Notes: generated by a model from the letters alone, not told the origin. A stretch of 64,000 nt of DNA from Methylocystis sp. H62 (GCF_015709515.1 NZ_JADNQZ010000057.1:62001-126000); one strand, 5' to 3'; counted from the stretch's first letter, positions 26,503-35,731 are shown. A program made the numbers and translations.

Positions 26503-27513
26503 TCAGAACGCCAGTTCTCCGTGAACGCGGCGATAGTCGCGATACCATTCGACGAGCGCCGCGACGCCTTCCTCAAGCGACGTATGCGGACGATAGCCGG
26601 TCAACCGCTCTAAGAGATCGGCGCTGGCGAAGGTGCGCGGCACGTCTCCGGGCTGCATCTCGAGATAGTTGCGCTTGGCCTTTTTGCCGAGCGCCCGTTC
26701 GATCGTCTCGATAAAATCGAGAAGCTGCACCGGCGCGCCGCGCCCAATGTTCACGACGCGATACGGCGCCACAGGCGACACGCTATCATCGCCTGAATCG
26801 CGCTGGGGAACGCAGTCGATCAACCGCACGACGCCTTCGACGAGGTCTGCGACATAGGTGAAGTCGCGCGACATGTCGCCATGATTATAGATGTCGATGA
26901 CGCGGTCGTTCTCGATGGCGTCGACGAACTTCAACGGCGCCATGTCCGGTCGGCCCCACGGACCGTAGACGGTGAAGAAGCGAAACATCGTCGTCGGGAT
27001 CGACCACAGATGCGCATAGGAATGCGCCATCGCTTCGCCGGCTTTCTTCGTCGCGGCGTAAAGGGTCAAAGGGAAATCGGTCCGGTCGTTCTCGTGGAAT
27101 GGCACCGTGGGGCTCGCGCCATAGACCGAACTCGTCGAGGCCCAGAGAAAATGGCGCGGCTTCAGCAGTCGCGCGATCTCCATGACGTTGAAGGCGCCGA
27201 CGAGATTGGCGTCGACATAGGCGCGCGGATTTTCCAGCGAGTAGCGCACGCCCGCCTGCGCCGCGAGATGGATGATGACGTCCGGCGCGGCCTGCTCAGC
27301 GGCGCGGGTCAGCGCCTCCATGTCCTCCAGCATCGCGATCGTGTCGCGATAGCCGTTGCTGCGCAGCAGAATGGCGCGGCGCGCCTCCTTGAGCCGAGGA
27401 TCGTAATAAGGCGTCATGCCGTCGTAGCCGTCCACCAGATGCCCGGCCTCTAACAGGCGCTTCGCCAAGTGGAAGCCGATGAAGCCTGCCGTGCCGGTCA
27501 CGAAGACGCGCAT
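26503..27513 (-). CDS. NAD-dependent epimerase, probably UDP-glucuronate 4-epimerase type
   Basis: A 336-residue extended SDR with the NAD motif [28 protein letters not shown], catalytic Ser/Tyr/Lys in STSSVYG and YAATKKAGE, and [15 protein letters not shown]. That last stretch is typical of UDP-glucuronate 4-epimerases (LpsL type) that supply galacturonate for surface polysaccharide. A divergent cytochrome b gene follows. No other glycan genes are adjacent, so the pathway is inferred from the family only. Confidence 0.85.
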   Translation of the reverse strand: MRVFVTGTAGFIGFHLAKRLLEAGHLVDGYDGMTPYYDPRLKEARRAILLRSNGYRDTIAMLEDMEALTRAAEQAAPDVIIHLAAQAGVRYSLENPRAYVDANLVGAFNVMEIARLLKPRHFLWASTSSVYGASPTVPFHENDRTDFPLTLYAATKKAGEAMAHSYAHLWSIPTTMFRFFTVYGPWGRPDMAPLKFVDAIENDRVIDIYNHGDMSRDFTYVADLVEGVVRLIDCVPQRDSGDDSVSPVAPYRVVNIGRGAPVQLLDFIETIERALGKKAKRNYLEMQPGDVPRTFASADLLERLTGYRPHTSLEEGVAALVEWYRDYRRVHGELAF

Positions 27514-27643
27514 GAGCCGCCATATTCCCGCGTGATGAAAGCTTCGCCGTCATGGGCGAAGGCGACCGGCCTGTCAACGGTCCTGCGAGGCCTTCGTTTT
27601 CGACGCCTCAAGCCATATGTTGGCGCAAAGAGGAGAAACCGTC

Positions 27644-28261
27644 ATGGTTGGCGGCGTCGATAAGCCGAGGACGATTCACCCGCTCTTCGTTCGGGTGACG
27701 CATTGGGTGAACGCATTCGCGATTTTCGTCATGGTGCTGAGCGGCTGGCGCATCTACAACGCCTCGCCGCTCTTTGACTTCGAGTTTCCTAAGGATTTCA
27801 CTCTGGGTGGTTGGCTCGCGGGCGCGCTCGCTTGGCATTTTGCCGCAATGTGGCTCCTGGCGCTCAACGGATTGGCTTATCTCGCTTACGGCCTGGTTTC
27901 GGGCCACTTCCGAAAGAGCTTTCTGCCGATTTCGCTCCGCGGCGCGTTCGACGACGTATTGCTTGCGATGCGAGGTCTCCTGGATCATGCGCCCGGCCGC
28001 TACAATGCGGTTCAGCGCCTGTTCTATATCGGCGTCATTCTCGCCGTGATCGTCGCCGTGCTTTCCGGCCTTGCCATCTGGAAGCCTGTGCAGCTCCAAG
28101 CGCTGACGGCGGTGATGGGCGGCTTTGAGACGGCCCGACGCGTGCATTTCTTCGCCATGGCCGCGATCGTCGCTTTCCTTCTCGTTCACATCGGACTCGC
28201 CGTGAGCGTCAAAGGCATTCTGACGCCGATGTTCACCGGACGGGCGGAGGCGCCGCGATGA
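27644..28261 (+). CDS. Cytochrome b561-type membrane subunit
   Basis: A 205-residue membrane protein with about four helices. The His residues in THWVNAFAIFVMVLSG, LAWHFAAMWLLALNG, and VHFFAMAAIVAFLLVHIGLA are placed as b-haem ligands. AGGAG before ATG 27644 supports this start over 27617. It overlaps the molybdopterin oxidoreductase by 4 bp and would transfer electrons between quinol and that enzyme. Similar pairs are seen in MsrPQ-like systems. Confidence 0.85.
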   Translation: MVGGVDKPRTIHPLFVRVTHWVNAFAIFVMVLSGWRIYNASPLFDFEFPKDFTLGGWLAGALAWHFAAMWLLALNGLAYLAYGLVSGHFRKSFLPISLRGAFDDVLLAMRGLLDHAPGRYNAVQRLFYIGVILAVIVAVLSGLAIWKPVQLQALTAVMGGFETARRVHFFAMAAIVAFLLVHIGLAVSVKGILTPMFTGRAEAPR

Positions 28262-28998
28262 AGCCGCGCCGCAGCGAACGTCTTTCCGCCTTTCGGCCGC
28301 AGATCGCGCGGCTCGAACGCCGTCTCTTTCTCAAGCAAGGCCTGTCGCTTGGCGCGCTGTCGCTCCTTTCGGGCTGCACCCTGAAAGACGACGACGCCGT
28401 CGATCGGCTGCTTATGACGATGTCGCGCTTCAACGACAAAATCCAGGCGGCGCTTTTCGATCCCGCGAAGCTCGCCCCGACCTATTCTGAGGCGGACGTC
28501 ACGACGCCGTTCCCCTTCAACGCCTATTACGAAGAGAAGGATGTTCCCCTCATCGACGGCGAGCGCTATCGACTGCAGCTCTCCGGCCTCATCGCCGACA
28601 AACGGCCGTGGAGCCTCGACGAATTGCGCGCGCTGCCGCAGTCGAGCCAGATTACGCGACTCGTCTGCGTCGAGGGTTGGAGCGCGATTGGCCAATGGCG
28701 CGGCGTCGCCTTTCGCCATTTTCTCGAACGGGTCGGCGCCGACCTCACGGCGCGTTACGTCGGTTTCAAATGCGCCGACAAATATTATTCAAGCATCGAC
28801 ATGCCGAGCGCGCTGCATCCGCAAACGCTGCTCGCGCTCGATTTCACCGACGCCAAATATGGCTATCCGCTGCGCCTGCGCCTTCCGACGAAACTCGGAT
28901 TCAAAAATCCGAAGTTCATCGGCGAGATCTTTGTGACGAATGACTACCCAGGCGGCTATTGGGAGGACAAAGGCTACAATTGGTTCAGTGGCTCTTAA
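28258..28998 (+). CDS. Molybdopterin oxidoreductase (sulfite oxidase fold), Tat lipoprotein
   Basis: A 246-residue enzyme. A twin-arginine motif (ERRLFLKQ, residues 20-27) is followed by a hydrophobic stretch and a lipobox LLSGC at C40, so it is probably exported folded and lipid-anchored. The sulfite-oxidase-type Mo ligand is C137 in RLVCVEGWSAIGQW. NDYPGGYWEDKGYNWFSG closes the domain. It is coupled to the cytochrome b subunit. The substrate (methionine sulfoxide, sulfite or other) cannot be inferred. Confidence 0.85.
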   Translation: MKPRRSERLSAFRPQIARLERRLFLKQGLSLGALSLLSGCTLKDDDAVDRLLMTMSRFNDKIQAALFDPAKLAPTYSEADVTTPFPFNAYYEEKDVPLIDGERYRLQLSGLIADKRPWSLDELRALPQSSQITRLVCVEGWSAIGQWRGVAFRHFLERVGADLTARYVGFKCADKYYSSIDMPSALHPQTLLALDFTDAKYGYPLRLRLPTKLGFKNPKFIGEIFVTNDYPGGYWEDKGYNWFSGS

Positions 28999-29110
28999 CA
29001 GGGCGCCCGGCAAGAAGATTCGTCTCGACTCTTTCTCGCCACTATATATGAGTGTCAGTCACGCCCGGGCGGGTAGATGAGTCGGCGCCGCGGCTTCAAG
29101 CGAGGCATAT

Positions 29111-29299
29111 ATGACCAATCGTCGACCCTCCGTTAACGGCATTCTCGCCGCCGTTCTGTCGGGCAGCATCATCCCCATCCATGGCGCTCTCGCGCAAAAG
29201 ACGCCGCTTGCCGCGCCGCGGCCGATCGCAAGGCTGCCTGGGATTTGGCCGGTCAAGATTGAACCCGCGCCTGAAGAGGCGATCGAGCGCGAAGAATAG
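29111..29299 (+). CDS. Small exported protein, duplicate A
   Basis: A 62-residue protein with N-terminus RRPSVNGILAAVLSGS, then a cleavage-like ALA at residues 26-28 and a short Pro-rich tail. The first ~28 residues closely match the product of 29565-29780, and the DNA aligns too, so the two are a tandem duplication. The RBS is weak (GCGAGG). Unknown family; the Met-Asn/Arg start and hydrophobic segment suggest export. Confidence 0.6.
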   Translation: MTNRRPSVNGILAAVLSGSIIPIHGALAQKTPLAAPRPIARLPGIWPVKIEPAPEEAIEREE

Positions 29300-29360
29300 G
29301 AAGCGCCCGACGGCGATTTGATCGGCAGGCTGGACCTGACGCCATCGCAGGGACCAATCT

Positions 29361-29390
29361 GCGCCGCCGAATTTGGCGGCGCTTTCGATT
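29361..29390 (+). terminator. Intrinsic-type terminator after duplicate A
   Basis: A perfect 8-bp stem GCGCCGCC (29361-29368)/GGCGGCGC (29375-29382) with loop GAATTT is followed by TTTCGATT. It lies 62 bp after the stop of the first small gene. Confidence 0.6.
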
Positions 29391-29492
29391 CAGACATTAT
29401 TCACCAATCGGACGAACGACCTTAAACGGCGCGTTTTTGGTCATGAAATCATCGCAGCTCGGACTTGGGCGGGACGCAACATCATCATGGTT

Positions 29493-29520
29493 GGCCCGCC
29501 TGATGACTGTGGGGCGGGCC
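29493..29520. other. GC stem-loop in the leader of duplicate B
   Basis: GGCCCGCC (29493-29500) pairs with GGCGGGCC (29513-29520) around a 12-nt loop. It is 45 bp before the second small gene and could be an mRNA leader structure or a weak terminator. Confidence 0.4.
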
Positions 29521-29564
29521 GGTTGATTCGGCGGGGGCTCTCACTTCGAGGGGACCAACCAGTG

Positions 29565-29780
29565 ATGAATCAGCGACCCTGCGTGAACGGCATATTGGCT
29601 GCCGTGCTTTCGGCGAGCTTCCTTCCCATTCACGGCGCGCTTGCCAAGGAAGACAGATCCGCGAACGCGCCCGGCGCCGCGAAACATGTGGCGAAGAAGC
29701 CGGCGAAGCCGCCAGCGCCGAAGCAGGACGCGAGCAAACCGACGCTGGACGACCAGGGAGGCGCGGGCGACAAGCAGTAG
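29565..29780 (+). CDS. Small exported protein, duplicate B
   Basis: A 71-residue protein whose first 28 residues (QRPCVNGILAAVLSAS, then FLPIHGALA) mirror duplicate A. The tail differs: Lys/Pro/Ala-rich with KKPAKPPAPKQ. Signal cleavage is expected after ALA. GAGGGG lies upstream and the preceding codon is GTG, an alternative start. The tails have diverged far more than the signal segment. Unknown function. Confidence 0.6.
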   Translation: MNQRPCVNGILAAVLSASFLPIHGALAKEDRSANAPGAAKHVAKKPAKPPAPKQDASKPTLDDQGGAGDKQ

Positions 29781-29801
29781 CCGGCGTCCGCGCGCAAATC
29801 G

Positions 29802-30542
29802 CTAATAATCGACGCCAACAAGGTAAAGACCGTGCGGCGGCGCGACGTGTCCGCAGCGCGCACGGTCTTTCGCTTGAAGCGCCAGCGCCAAGTCCTCGAC
29901 GCGCCACTTGCCGCTGCCGACATGCTCCAGCGAGCCGGCCATGGAGCGCACCTGATTGTGCAGGAAGGAGCGCGCGGAAGCGACGATCTCGATGCGCTCG
30001 CCCTCACAGCGCACGTCGAGACGCTCCAGCGTGCGCATCGGGGAATTCGCCTGGCATTCCGAGGCGCGAAAGGTCGTAAAGTCGTGACGGCCAACGAGAG
30101 ATTGCGCCGCTTCATGCATGGCTTGCGCATCGAGCGGCCGCTTGACGTGCCAGGCGCGGCCGAGGTTCAGCGCCAGAGGCGCGCGGCGATTGTCGATGAC
30201 ATAGAGATAATGGCGGCGAATCGCGGAAAAGCGCGCCTCGAATTCCTCGCCGACCGCGCGCGCGGCGAGCACCGCGATCGGATTCGGCTTTAGATGCGCA
30301 TTGATCGCGTCGCGCAGCCGATCGACACGCCAATCGCGCGCAAGATCGATATGCGCTATCTGCCCCAACGCATGCACGCCGGCGTCGGTGCGGCCCGCGC
30401 CATGGACGACGGCGCGCACGCCGCCATTGATCGCGGCGACGGCCTCTTCGAGGCGTTGCTGCACCGAAACGCCATTCGCCTGCCGCTGCCAGCCGACGTA
30501 AGGCGCACCGTCATATTCGATCGTCAGCGCGAAGCGGGGCAC
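29802..30542 (-). CDS. truA: tRNA pseudouridine(38-40) synthase
   Basis: A 246-residue enzyme that isomerises uridines 38-40 of the tRNA anticodon arm. The catalytic Asp is in [23 protein letters not shown] and [15 protein letters not shown] are further TruA hallmarks. It is not linked by spacing to neighbours, though the fmt-def pair farther along the same strand is also translation-related. Confidence 0.95.
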   Translation of the reverse strand: MPRFALTIEYDGAPYVGWQRQANGVSVQQRLEEAVAAINGGVRAVVHGAGRTDAGVHALGQIAHIDLARDWRVDRLRDAINAHLKPNPIAVLAARAVGEEFEARFSAIRRHYLYVIDNRRAPLALNLGRAWHVKRPLDAQAMHEAAQSLVGRHDFTTFRASECQANSPMRTLERLDVRCEGERIEIVASARSFLHNQVRSMAGSLEHVGSGKWRVEDLALALQAKDRARCGHVAPPHGLYLVGVDY

Positions 30543-30603
30543 GGCGGGATGTCGGAGCCTGTTTCGGATTCGTTGTTTTTCATGAGCGGAACACGCAGTC
30601 CCT

Positions 30604-30999
30604 TTACCCGTGCAGCTCTAGCAAACGCGAAACGCCCGCGACAAATTGCGCGGCGCTCTCGATCGCTTGACCGGCCTCAGATAGGCTGACGCCCGCGTTG
30701 TCGCCAATTGCATAGTCGGCAGTGGCCTTGAGATTGTATGCGCGCGCCAAAAAAGCGGCGAACCCTCTATCGATGCGCGGGTCTTCCTTGGCGAGGCGCG
30801 CGAATTCGCTGCGAACGCCATTGTGACTTTTCGCGGCCTTGCCCTTGCGTTCGAAAATGAATGCCTGCGCAGCATGATAGGCGGCGTGATAAGCCGCTCG
30901 ACCTGCCGCCTCGGCAAGGTCGTTGGCGAGGACGATCCGGGCCTCTTTTAAGGCCTGTTGCGCTTTGGCAAGATACGCGAAAGTTTCGGGCTGCGTCAC
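30604..30999 (-). CDS. HEPN-domain protein, putative toxin of an MNT/HEPN pair
   Basis: A 131-residue all-alpha protein. [15 protein letters not shown] (R34, H38, H42) and [16 protein letters not shown] match the HEPN family. The strict R-x(4-6)-H RNase motif is not met, although R34 lies 4 and 8 residues before two histidines. Its start overlaps the stop of the nucleotidyltransferase gene by 4 bp. In characterised MntA-HepT pairs the HEPN member is an RNase silenced by AMP addition; activity here is inferred. Confidence 0.8.
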   Translation of the reverse strand: MTQPETFAYLAKAQQALKEARIVLANDLAEAAGRAAYHAAYHAAQAFIFERKGKAAKSHNGVRSEFARLAKEDPRIDRGFAAFLARAYNLKATADYAIGDNAGVSLSEAGQAIESAAQFVAGVSRLLELHG

Positions 31000-31319
31000 A
31001 GATCGACGCCATCGCGCCGAAGCTCCTGCATGAGCGGGGTGCGAGCGCCGTAGGAGCCGGCGGAGAAGGGTAGCGCATTGATGACCGCGCCGGTGTCATA
31101 AAGAATGTCGGTCTCGATTTCGGCGAGGCGCCCGCTTTCTTGCCAGAAGCTCTCCTGCTCTCTCAGGAAAACCGCGACATCGTAATCAGAATCCGGCCGC
31201 GCGTCTCCGCGCGCCCGCGAGCCGAACAAAACCGCGCGCTCCAACCGTTCGCCATAGGTCCGGGCGAGCGCGGCGCGGAATCGTGCGAGAATGGGATCGG
31301 CAAGCGCCGGCTTCGTCAT
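30996..31319 (-). CDS. Minimal nucleotidyltransferase, putative antitoxin
   Basis: A 107-residue MNT protein with exact G-S-x10-D-x-D (LFGSRARGDARPDSDYDVAVF; G33, S34, D45, D47), the metal and nucleotide-binding motif of the MntA antitoxin. It is first of the two-gene unit and overlaps the HEPN gene. Pairs of this order are widely found as type VII toxin-antitoxin modules. Confidence 0.85.
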   Translation of the reverse strand: MTKPALADPILARFRAALARTYGERLERAVLFGSRARGDARPDSDYDVAVFLREQESFWQESGRLAEIETDILYDTGAVINALPFSAGSYGARTPLMQELRRDGVDL

Positions 31320-31395
31320 GCGTGGAGCCTGCCATAATCACACTGAATTTCACACCGGATTTCTGCGGCAGTCGATCGATGAGCATGCAGGCGCA

Positions 31396-32352
31396 CTATG
31401 AGATGTCCCCTTCGCCCTGAGCGCGAGCGACCAGCACAGAGCCAGGCCCGAGTTTTCTTCCGCGCAAAAACTCCTCGATCCCCATTTCGCCCTTGCCGGC
31501 GCGCTGCACGCGCAGCAGCCGCAGCGCTCCCACGCCGCAGGCGATGAGCCCGGCGTCGTCGAGCGCGGCGCCCGGCGCTCCCGCGCCCTCCTCGACCCGC
31601 GCGCGCAAAACCTTCACGCGCTCGAAGCCGTGGCCGAGATCGGCTTCGAAAAAAGCGCCCGGAAAGGGCGAGAGGCCGCGCACGAGATCATGAAGGTCTT
31701 GCGCCGACCGGCGCCAATCGATCCGGGCTTCAGCCTTCTCGATCTTTTGCGCATAGCAGGCGCCGGCTTCGGCCTGCGGCGTGAAGCGCAGTTCGCCTTT
31801 CGCCAGCAGATCGAGGGCGTCTGCCATCAGCGGCGCGCCGAGCTCGGCAAGACGATCGTGCAGCTCGCCCGCCGTCATCTTCGCGCCGATCGGCGTTTTC
31901 GCCGTCAAGGCGACGGGGCCGGTGTCGAGACCGGCCTCCATCTTCATCACCATGACGCCGCTCTCGGCGTCGCCCGCCATGATCGCGCGCTGAATCGGCG
32001 CGGCGCCGCGCCAACGCGGCAGCAGCGACCCATGCAGGTTGAGGCAGCCGTATCGCGGCGCGTCGAGGATCGGTTGAGGCAGCAGCAGACCATAGGCGGC
32101 GACGACGGCGACGTCAGCGTCAAGCGCGGCGAAATCCGCCTGCGCGTCGGCGCTCTTCAGGCTTTTCGGCGAACGAACGGGAAGGCCGAAGCTCTCCGCC
32201 AAAAGGTGGACGGCGGACTTCTTCTCCGCCATGCCGCGTCCGGCCGGCCGCGGCGGCTGCGTATAGACCGCCGCGATCTCATGGCCGCGAGAGACGATTT
32301 CCTCGAGCAGATGGGCTGCGAAGTCCGGCGTGCCCATGAAGACGACGCGCAT
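31396..32352 (-). CDS. fmt: Methionyl-tRNA formyltransferase
   Basis: A 318-residue enzyme that formylates initiator Met-tRNA. The 10-formyl-THF site is [18 protein letters not shown] (His and Asn/Leu nearby in CLNLHGS), with [17 protein letters not shown] after it. The start at 32352 ([12 protein letters not shown]) is the family start. It lies 15 bp after def on the minus strand, so the two form the usual pair. Fmt adds the formyl group that Def later removes. Confidence 0.95.
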   Translation of the reverse strand: MRVVFMGTPDFAAHLLEEIVSRGHEIAAVYTQPPRPAGRGMAEKKSAVHLLAESFGLPVRSPKSLKSADAQADFAALDADVAVVAAYGLLLPQPILDAPRYGCLNLHGSLLPRWRGAAPIQRAIMAGDAESGVMVMKMEAGLDTGPVALTAKTPIGAKMTAGELHDRLAELGAPLMADALDLLAKGELRFTPQAEAGACYAQKIEKAEARIDWRRSAQDLHDLVRGLSPFPGAFFEADLGHGFERVKVLRARVEEGAGAPGAALDDAGLIACGVGALRLLRVQRAGKGEMGIEEFLRGRKLGPGSVLVARAQGEGDIS

Positions 32353-32367
32353 TCTGTCGCGCAATCG

Positions 32368-32934
32368 TCAGGCTCCGGCTTGTTCCGACTGACGCTCCGT
32401 GGCGGCGCGATGCTGGGCGGCGATCTCGTCGTGACGCGCCGCCTTGTTGAACTTCTTGACCACGCGCTCGCGCTTTAGGCGTGACAGATGGTCGATGAAG
32501 AGCCCGCCTTCGAGGTGATCCAGCTCATGCTGCACCACGGTCGCGAGCAGCCCTTCGGCGTCGAATTCCTGGACTGCGCCGTCGCGGTCGAGATGACGCA
32601 GGCGCACCCGCGCCGGCCGTTTCACGTCCTCGAAATAGTCGGGCACGGACAGGCAGCCTTCCTGATAGACGCTTAATTCCTCCGACGCCCAGATGATTTC
32701 CGGGTTGATGAGGAAGAGCGGCGAGCGCGTCTCCTCGGTCTTGCCCGTGTCGACGACGACGATGCGCTTGGCCACGGCGACCTGGATTGCCGCGAGGCCG
32801 ACGCCGGGCGCCTCGTACATGGTCTCCAGCATGTCGTCGAGCAGACGCCGCACCTCCGCGTCGACACGGTCGACAGGTTCGGAAATCTTTCGCAGCAGCG
32901 GATCCGGAAGGGTGATGATGGGCAGAATGGCCAT
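32368..32934 (-). CDS. def: Peptide deformylase
   Basis: A 188-residue metalloenzyme with motif 1 GVGLAAIQ, motif 2 EGCLS (metal Cys) and motif 3 HELDH (two metal His plus catalytic Glu). The start at 32934 gives MAILPIITLPDPLLRKI. The upstream extension is spurious. A tandem 18-bp repeat (32944-32979) lies in the 5' untranslated region. The C-terminal tail is Lys/Arg/Gln-rich. Confidence 0.96.
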   Translation of the reverse strand: MAILPIITLPDPLLRKISEPVDRVDAEVRRLLDDMLETMYEAPGVGLAAIQVAVAKRIVVVDTGKTEETRSPLFLINPEIIWASEELSVYQEGCLSVPDYFEDVKRPARVRLRHLDRDGAVQEFDAEGLLATVVQHELDHLEGGLFIDHLSRLKRERVVKKFNKAARHDEIAAQHRAATERQSEQAGA

Positions 32935-33121
32935 TGTGTTTCGCCGTGGCTCTTTGCGTTTCCGTGGCTCTTCGCGTTTCCATGAGATAGGCGCGACCGG
33001 CGCGTCCGTCAAATCGAAAGGGCGCCGCGCGTCTTTGCCTCGGCGCCAAAGGCGGCTAACATGCTCGGGCAAGAAATAATCGCCGCCGCGCGAAGCGGCG
33101 CGGCGCCTGGAGAGCGCGCCC

Positions 33122-33682
33122 ATGTCTTTGCTGATTTTTCTGGGTCTCGTCGCCGCCGTCGGCTTCTGGCTGGTCAGCGTTTACAACGGCCTCGTGTCGT
33201 TGCGCCAGCGCGGCAAGCAGGCCTTTTCCGACGTCAATGTGCAGCTCAAGCAGCGCCACGACCTCGTGCCCAATCTGGTCGAGACGGTGAAGGGCTACGC
33301 CACCCATGAGAAAAGCACGCTGGATGACGTGGTCAAGGCGCGCAACGCCGCGGTGACCGCGCAAGGCCCGGCGCAGATAGGGGCGGCCGAGGGCGCGCTG
33401 ACCGGCGCGCTTTCGCGGCTGATCGCGCTGTCGGAAGCCTATCCGGACCTGAAGGCGAACCAGAATTTCCAGCAGCTGCAGAGCGAGCTGTCGGACATCG
33501 AAAACAAGATTTCCGCGGCGCGGCGCTTCCTCAACAATACCGTCGCCGAATACAACGCCACGCGGGAGGGCTTTCCCGGTTTCCTGATCGCGCAGCGCTT
33601 CGGCTTCGAGCCGCTTGACTATTTCGAGCTGGACGAAGCGCAGCAGAAGGCGATCGAAACCCCGCCGAAGGTGGAGTTCTAA
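33122..33682 (+). CDS. LemA family membrane protein
   Basis: A 186-residue protein with one N-terminal membrane helix (LLIFLGLVAAVGFWLVSVYN) and a helical bundle carrying RQRGKQAFSDVNVQLKQRHDLVPNLVETVKGY, the LemA hallmark (RHDLVPNLV). It is followed by an M48 protease with its own REP-containing gap. LemA and HtpX-like proteases are frequent neighbours. Role unknown. Confidence 0.9.
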   Translation: MSLLIFLGLVAAVGFWLVSVYNGLVSLRQRGKQAFSDVNVQLKQRHDLVPNLVETVKGYATHEKSTLDDVVKARNAAVTAQGPAQIGAAEGALTGALSRLIALSEAYPDLKANQNFQQLQSELSDIENKISAARRFLNNTVAEYNATREGFPGFLIAQRFGFEPLDYFELDEAQQKAIETPPKVEF

Positions 33683-33718
33683 CTCGCGGTCCAAAAAGTC
33701 ATGGAAGCGGCGAAGCGA

Positions 33719-33782
33719 ACTCCCCCTCATCCGGCCGGCTCCGCCGGCCACCTTCTCCCGCAAGGGGAGAAGGTGGGCCCCT
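33719..33782. repeat. REP-like palindromic block between lemA and the M48 protease gene
   Basis: CCTTCTCCC (33751-33759) pairs with GGGAGAAGG (33765-33773), preceded by a GGCCGG/CCGGCC palindrome. The stem resembles others at 20796 and 53647. It may stabilise or attenuate the lemA transcript. Confidence 0.55.
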
Positions 33783-33819
33783 AAATCCTCGCGACGCGCC
33801 GGCAAAGCAAGGCCATTCG

Positions 33820-34932
33820 ATGTTCAAAGCCTACGGCCTTTATTCCCACATTCGCGCCAACGAACTGCGCTCGGCCTTTCTGCTCGCCGGTTTCGTCGTT
33901 CTGCTTCTGGCGCTGATGTTCTCCTTCGCGCTGCTGATCGAGGCGATGAGCGCGCGGCCCGGCGCGCCTTTCGACTACATCCTGGCGCTCGCGGTCGATG
34001 ATCTGAAACGTGGCTGGCCGATCGGCGTCATCGCGGCGGGCGCCTGGTTCGTCATCGCCTATCTCTTCCATCAGAAGATGATCGACTTCGCCACCGGCGC
34101 CGCGAACCTATCGCGCGCGGATTCGCCACGCGTCTACAATCTGCTCGAAAATCTCTGCATCTCCCGCGGGGTGCCGATTCCCGCCCTGCAGCTCATCGAG
34201 AGCGATGCGCTCAACGCCTATGCCTCGGGGCTTAAAGAGGGCGAGTACAAGATCGCGGTGACTCGCGGTCTGACGCGGTATCTGACCGACGCCGAGCTCG
34301 AGGCGGTTCTCGCGCATGAATTGACCCACATTCGCAACCGCGACGTTCAGCTCCTCGTCATCGCCGTGATCTTCGCCGGCATTTTCGCCTTCGTCGCCGA
34401 TCTCACGATCCGCCGCTGGAATTTTCCCTTCGGCTTCTCGCCGCATCGTCCGGAGAGCGACAATGGCCGAAGGGGCAATGGCGGCGCGGCGCTCGCCATT
34501 CTCATCGCCCTGTTCATCATCGCGCTGAGCTGGGGCGCCTCCGTGCTGATCCGCTTCGCGCTGTCGCGCTCGCGCGAATTCCTCGCCGACGCCGGCAGCG
34601 TCGAGCTGACGAAAAACCCCGACGCGATGATCTCGGCGCTGCGCAAGATCGAAGCGCATGCGGCGATTCCGAACATGCCCTCGCGCATGCAGTATTTCTT
34701 CATCGAATCGCCGGCGCTGCATCCGGAGTTCGGCTGGCTCGCGACCCATCCGAGCGTCGACGCGCGCGTCGCGGCGCTTGTCGAGTTCGGCGGCGGCCGG
34801 GACGTGTCGGTCGCGGCTTTAGGAGAAGAACGCGAGGCGATCGATGCGCCGCGCGAGGACGAGGCCGCCTTTTTGCCGAGGGACGGACGCCTTCCGCTCT
34901 CGCCGCGCGGTCCTTGGGGCGCGAGACGCTGA
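33820..34932 (+). CDS. M48 family zinc metalloprotease (HtpX-like)
   Basis: A 370-residue inner-membrane protease with two N-terminal membrane segments, the zinc motif HELTHIRNRD and a later Glu ligand in SREFLADAGSVEL. Two more hydrophobic segments flank the middle loop. The C-terminal ~50 residues are charged and unlike HtpX. It follows lemA; the pair may act in membrane protein quality control, by analogy. Confidence 0.88.
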   Translation: MFKAYGLYSHIRANELRSAFLLAGFVVLLLALMFSFALLIEAMSARPGAPFDYILALAVDDLKRGWPIGVIAAGAWFVIAYLFHQKMIDFATGAANLSRADSPRVYNLLENLCISRGVPIPALQLIESDALNAYASGLKEGEYKIAVTRGLTRYLTDAELEAVLAHELTHIRNRDVQLLVIAVIFAGIFAFVADLTIRRWNFPFGFSPHRPESDNGRRGNGGAALAILIALFIIALSWGASVLIRFALSRSREFLADAGSVELTKNPDAMISALRKIEAHAAIPNMPSRMQYFFIESPALHPEFGWLATHPSVDARVAALVEFGGGRDVSVAALGEEREAIDAPREDEAAFLPRDGRLPLSPRGPWGARR

Positions 34933-35248
34933 GCGCTCCAAAAGGGCAGTTCCTAAAGCACTGCGCAAACGACCTCGGCGGCCTGGGCGTTGTGCCGACA
35001 ATATCGAAACGCCGCCGCCTCGTTTTCGCGCCTCTATATGAAATCAATACTGCGCTTCGTAATTAAAATAGATCCAGAGTACAGACGCCATGGATTACAT
35101 CCTTTCCAAAATATAGTATTATTATAAGCTATAGAGATGCGTTATATTACACGCCGGTCATTGGCGGCGCGCTTAGACAGCGTGAATGTTTTAGCTTTCT
35201 TGCAGCAACCGCCGATTTTGACATTGGAATTTCGCGGAAGGCGCGGGC
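34933..35248. other. AT-rich intergenic region before flavodoxin
   Basis: A 316-bp gap with an unusually AT-rich core (about 35035-35155) for this GC-rich window. The TATAG...CTATA inverted pair near 35114-35135 is weakly palindromic. A sigma-54 -24/-12 pair and a TGT-N10-ACA NifA site were looked for and not found. Probably the flavodoxin promoter; regulator not identifiable. Confidence 0.35.
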
Positions 35249-35731
35249 ATGAGCATCACGGTCATCTTCGGTTCCGACGGCGGAGCCACGAAGGGGGTTG
35301 CTTCCAAAATTTCGAAGAAGTGCCAAGGACGGTCGGTCGACATCAAGGACGCCACGACGGATGACTTCGAAAATTGTCATCTGCTGATTCTGGGTTCGCC
35401 GACCTATGGCGACGGCACCTTACAAACCGATTGGGAGGAGAACATCGACAAGCTGCGCAGCGCCGACCTGAAGGGCAAAAAAGTCGCCCTGTTCGGCACC
35501 GGCGACCAGCAGACCTATCCGCTCTCCTTCGTCGACGCGATGGGCATCCTCTACGATGAGGTGTCGGCGCTCGGCGCCCAGGTGATCGGCTTCACCGAAA
35601 CCTCCGGCTATGACTATGTCGGCTCCACCGCCGAGCGGGAGGGCAAGTTCGTGGGCCTGGCCCTCGACCAGGACACCCAGTCTGGCAAGACCGAAAAAAG
35701 AGTGACCGCATGGCTGAGTCAGTTACTTTGA
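35249..35731 (+). CDS. Flavodoxin (FMN electron carrier)
   Basis: A 160-residue flavodoxin with the phosphate loop in FGSDGGATKGVAS (usual T-x-T-G-x-T replaced by S-D-G-G-A-T), FMN loops GSPTYGDGTLQTDWEE and FGTGDQQTYPLSF, and a long C-terminal region (GYDYVGSTAEREGKFVGL). This long-chain type includes NifF-like donors. The stop overlaps the DUF2023 gene start, suggesting joint function; no nif gene is in the window. Confidence 0.88.
   Translation: MSITVIFGSDGGATKGVASKISKKCQGRSVDIKDATTDDFENCHLLILGSPTYGDGTLQTDWEENIDKLRSADLKGKKVALFGTGDQQTYPLSFVDAMGILYDEVSALGAQVIGFTETSGYDYVGSTAEREGKFVGLALDQDTQSGKTEKRVTAWLSQLL

Noticed and set aside
35150-35248. Possible sigma-54 or NifA promoter for flavodoxin.
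   Set aside because: No GG-N10-GC pair in the right place around TTGCAG, and no TGT-N10-ACA.
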